Assembly (NCBI GenBank): GCA_016189825.1
Contig: JACPRR010000092.1
Coordinates: 1-6,209, forward strand
DNA from: Chloroflexota bacterium
GTDB taxonomy: Bacteria > Chloroflexota > Dehalococcoidia > JACPPY01
Reading direction: 5' to 3'
DNA length: 6,209 bases
Each line of letters opens with the position of its first letter. Position 1 is the stretch's first letter. Below, in pieces: positions 6,049 through 6,209 of this stretch. A model generated the notes under the pieces. The model was given only the letters and a program-made list of their open reading frames with translations, was not told the origin of the DNA and did not search any database. The translations under genes and the position numbers were made by a program.

Positions 6049-6094
6049 TACAAACGCCTCAGAATTTGTGGCATGGCGCACAGGCAGGGACGCC
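6046..6094 (+). repeat. Palindromic interspersed repeat, copy 4, interrupted
   Basis: It begins TAATACAAACGCCTCAG and follows the other copies through GCACAGGC-aggga-cgcc, then departs from them at about 6094. The right half (ATAGGGATGC... and the CTTAGTTCG arm) is missing within the window. Its first three bases are the stop codon of the regulator. Confidence 0.82.
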
Positions 6095-6209
6095 AGCCTG
6101 TCTCAAAAACATAAGTGATGTTCCCACTTCACCACAAGCGTTGATGCCAGACGAACTATTCCGACTATGCTCCCCACAGAAAGGCTCCAAGGGGGCAGCC
6201 CCGCAGTCC
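6095..6209. other. Unassigned sequence at the right edge; possible mobile-element boundary
   Basis: The sequence beginning AGCCTGTCTCAAAAACATAA replaces the expected right half of repeat copy 4. It shows no reading frame that I can support and contains a short AACAT-aagtg-ATGTT inverted repeat. It may be the terminus of an insertion sequence that landed in the repeat, but no transposase or second end is visible. Confidence 0.3.

Noticed and set aside
2552..6094. CRISPR array from the repeated units
   Set aside because: The four units are ~94-103 bp, far apart, separated by genes, and have inverted-repeat ends. There is no regular repeat-spacer pattern and no cas gene.

Overview
The window looks like a catabolic locus of a GC-rich anaerobic bacterium. 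The evidence is an oxygen-sensitive enzyme class (glycyl radical enzyme), strong GGAGG-type ribosome binding sites, TTG and GTG start codons, and near-consensus TTGACA/TAnnnT promoters. A GC-rich anaerobic Bacillota (Clostridia/Peptococcaceae-like) is my best guess. It is inference only, because no taxonomic marker gene is present.

Layout. From the left edge to 2326, on the minus strand, lies most of a large glycyl radical enzyme (GRE) of the pyruvate formate-lyase/diol dehydratase fold. Its reading frame carries a UGA at codon 461, exactly where every GRE has its catalytic (thiyl-radical) cysteine. The frame then stays open for 314 more codons to the window edge, with clear GRE C-terminal motifs. 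Immediately after the UGA the mRNA can fold into a hairpin with a GGUC apical loop. This matches the position and loop sequence of the bacterial SECIS of E. coli fdhF as I recall it. The best reading is a selenocysteine-containing GRE, encoded as one gene and not as two ORFs or a pseudogene. This is the main discovery candidate.

Between 2327 and 2691 lies a divergent promoter region: two TTGACA/TACGAT promoters arranged as near mirror images about position 2462, one for the GRE and one for the rightward genes. Rightward come two paralogous amidohydrolase-2 (COG3618-like) TIM-barrel metal hydrolases (2692-3477 and 3736-4560). The second has Asn in place of the usual active-site Asp. They are followed by a gene with its own promoter (4819-6048) that encodes a tandem fusion of two complete Lrp/AsnC regulator units (HTH-RAM-HTH-RAM).

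Four directly oriented copies of a ~94-103 bp palindromic repeat (CTAATACRAACGCCTTAG ... CTTAGTTCGYTTGTRTTAG) lie exactly at gene borders. Two copies lie in 5' leaders and two supply the TAA stop codons of the preceding genes. The fourth copy is interrupted near 6094 by unrelated sequence. A second kind of GC-rich hairpin (CCCTCTCCCT-type) lies between the two hydrolases.

Working model (inference): a selenocysteine GRE and two amidohydrolases act in one anaerobic degradation pathway for an unknown, possibly aromatic or cyclic, substrate, controlled by the fused Lrp-type regulator. The GRE activase, the glycyl-radical loop and the selenocysteine machinery are not in the window.
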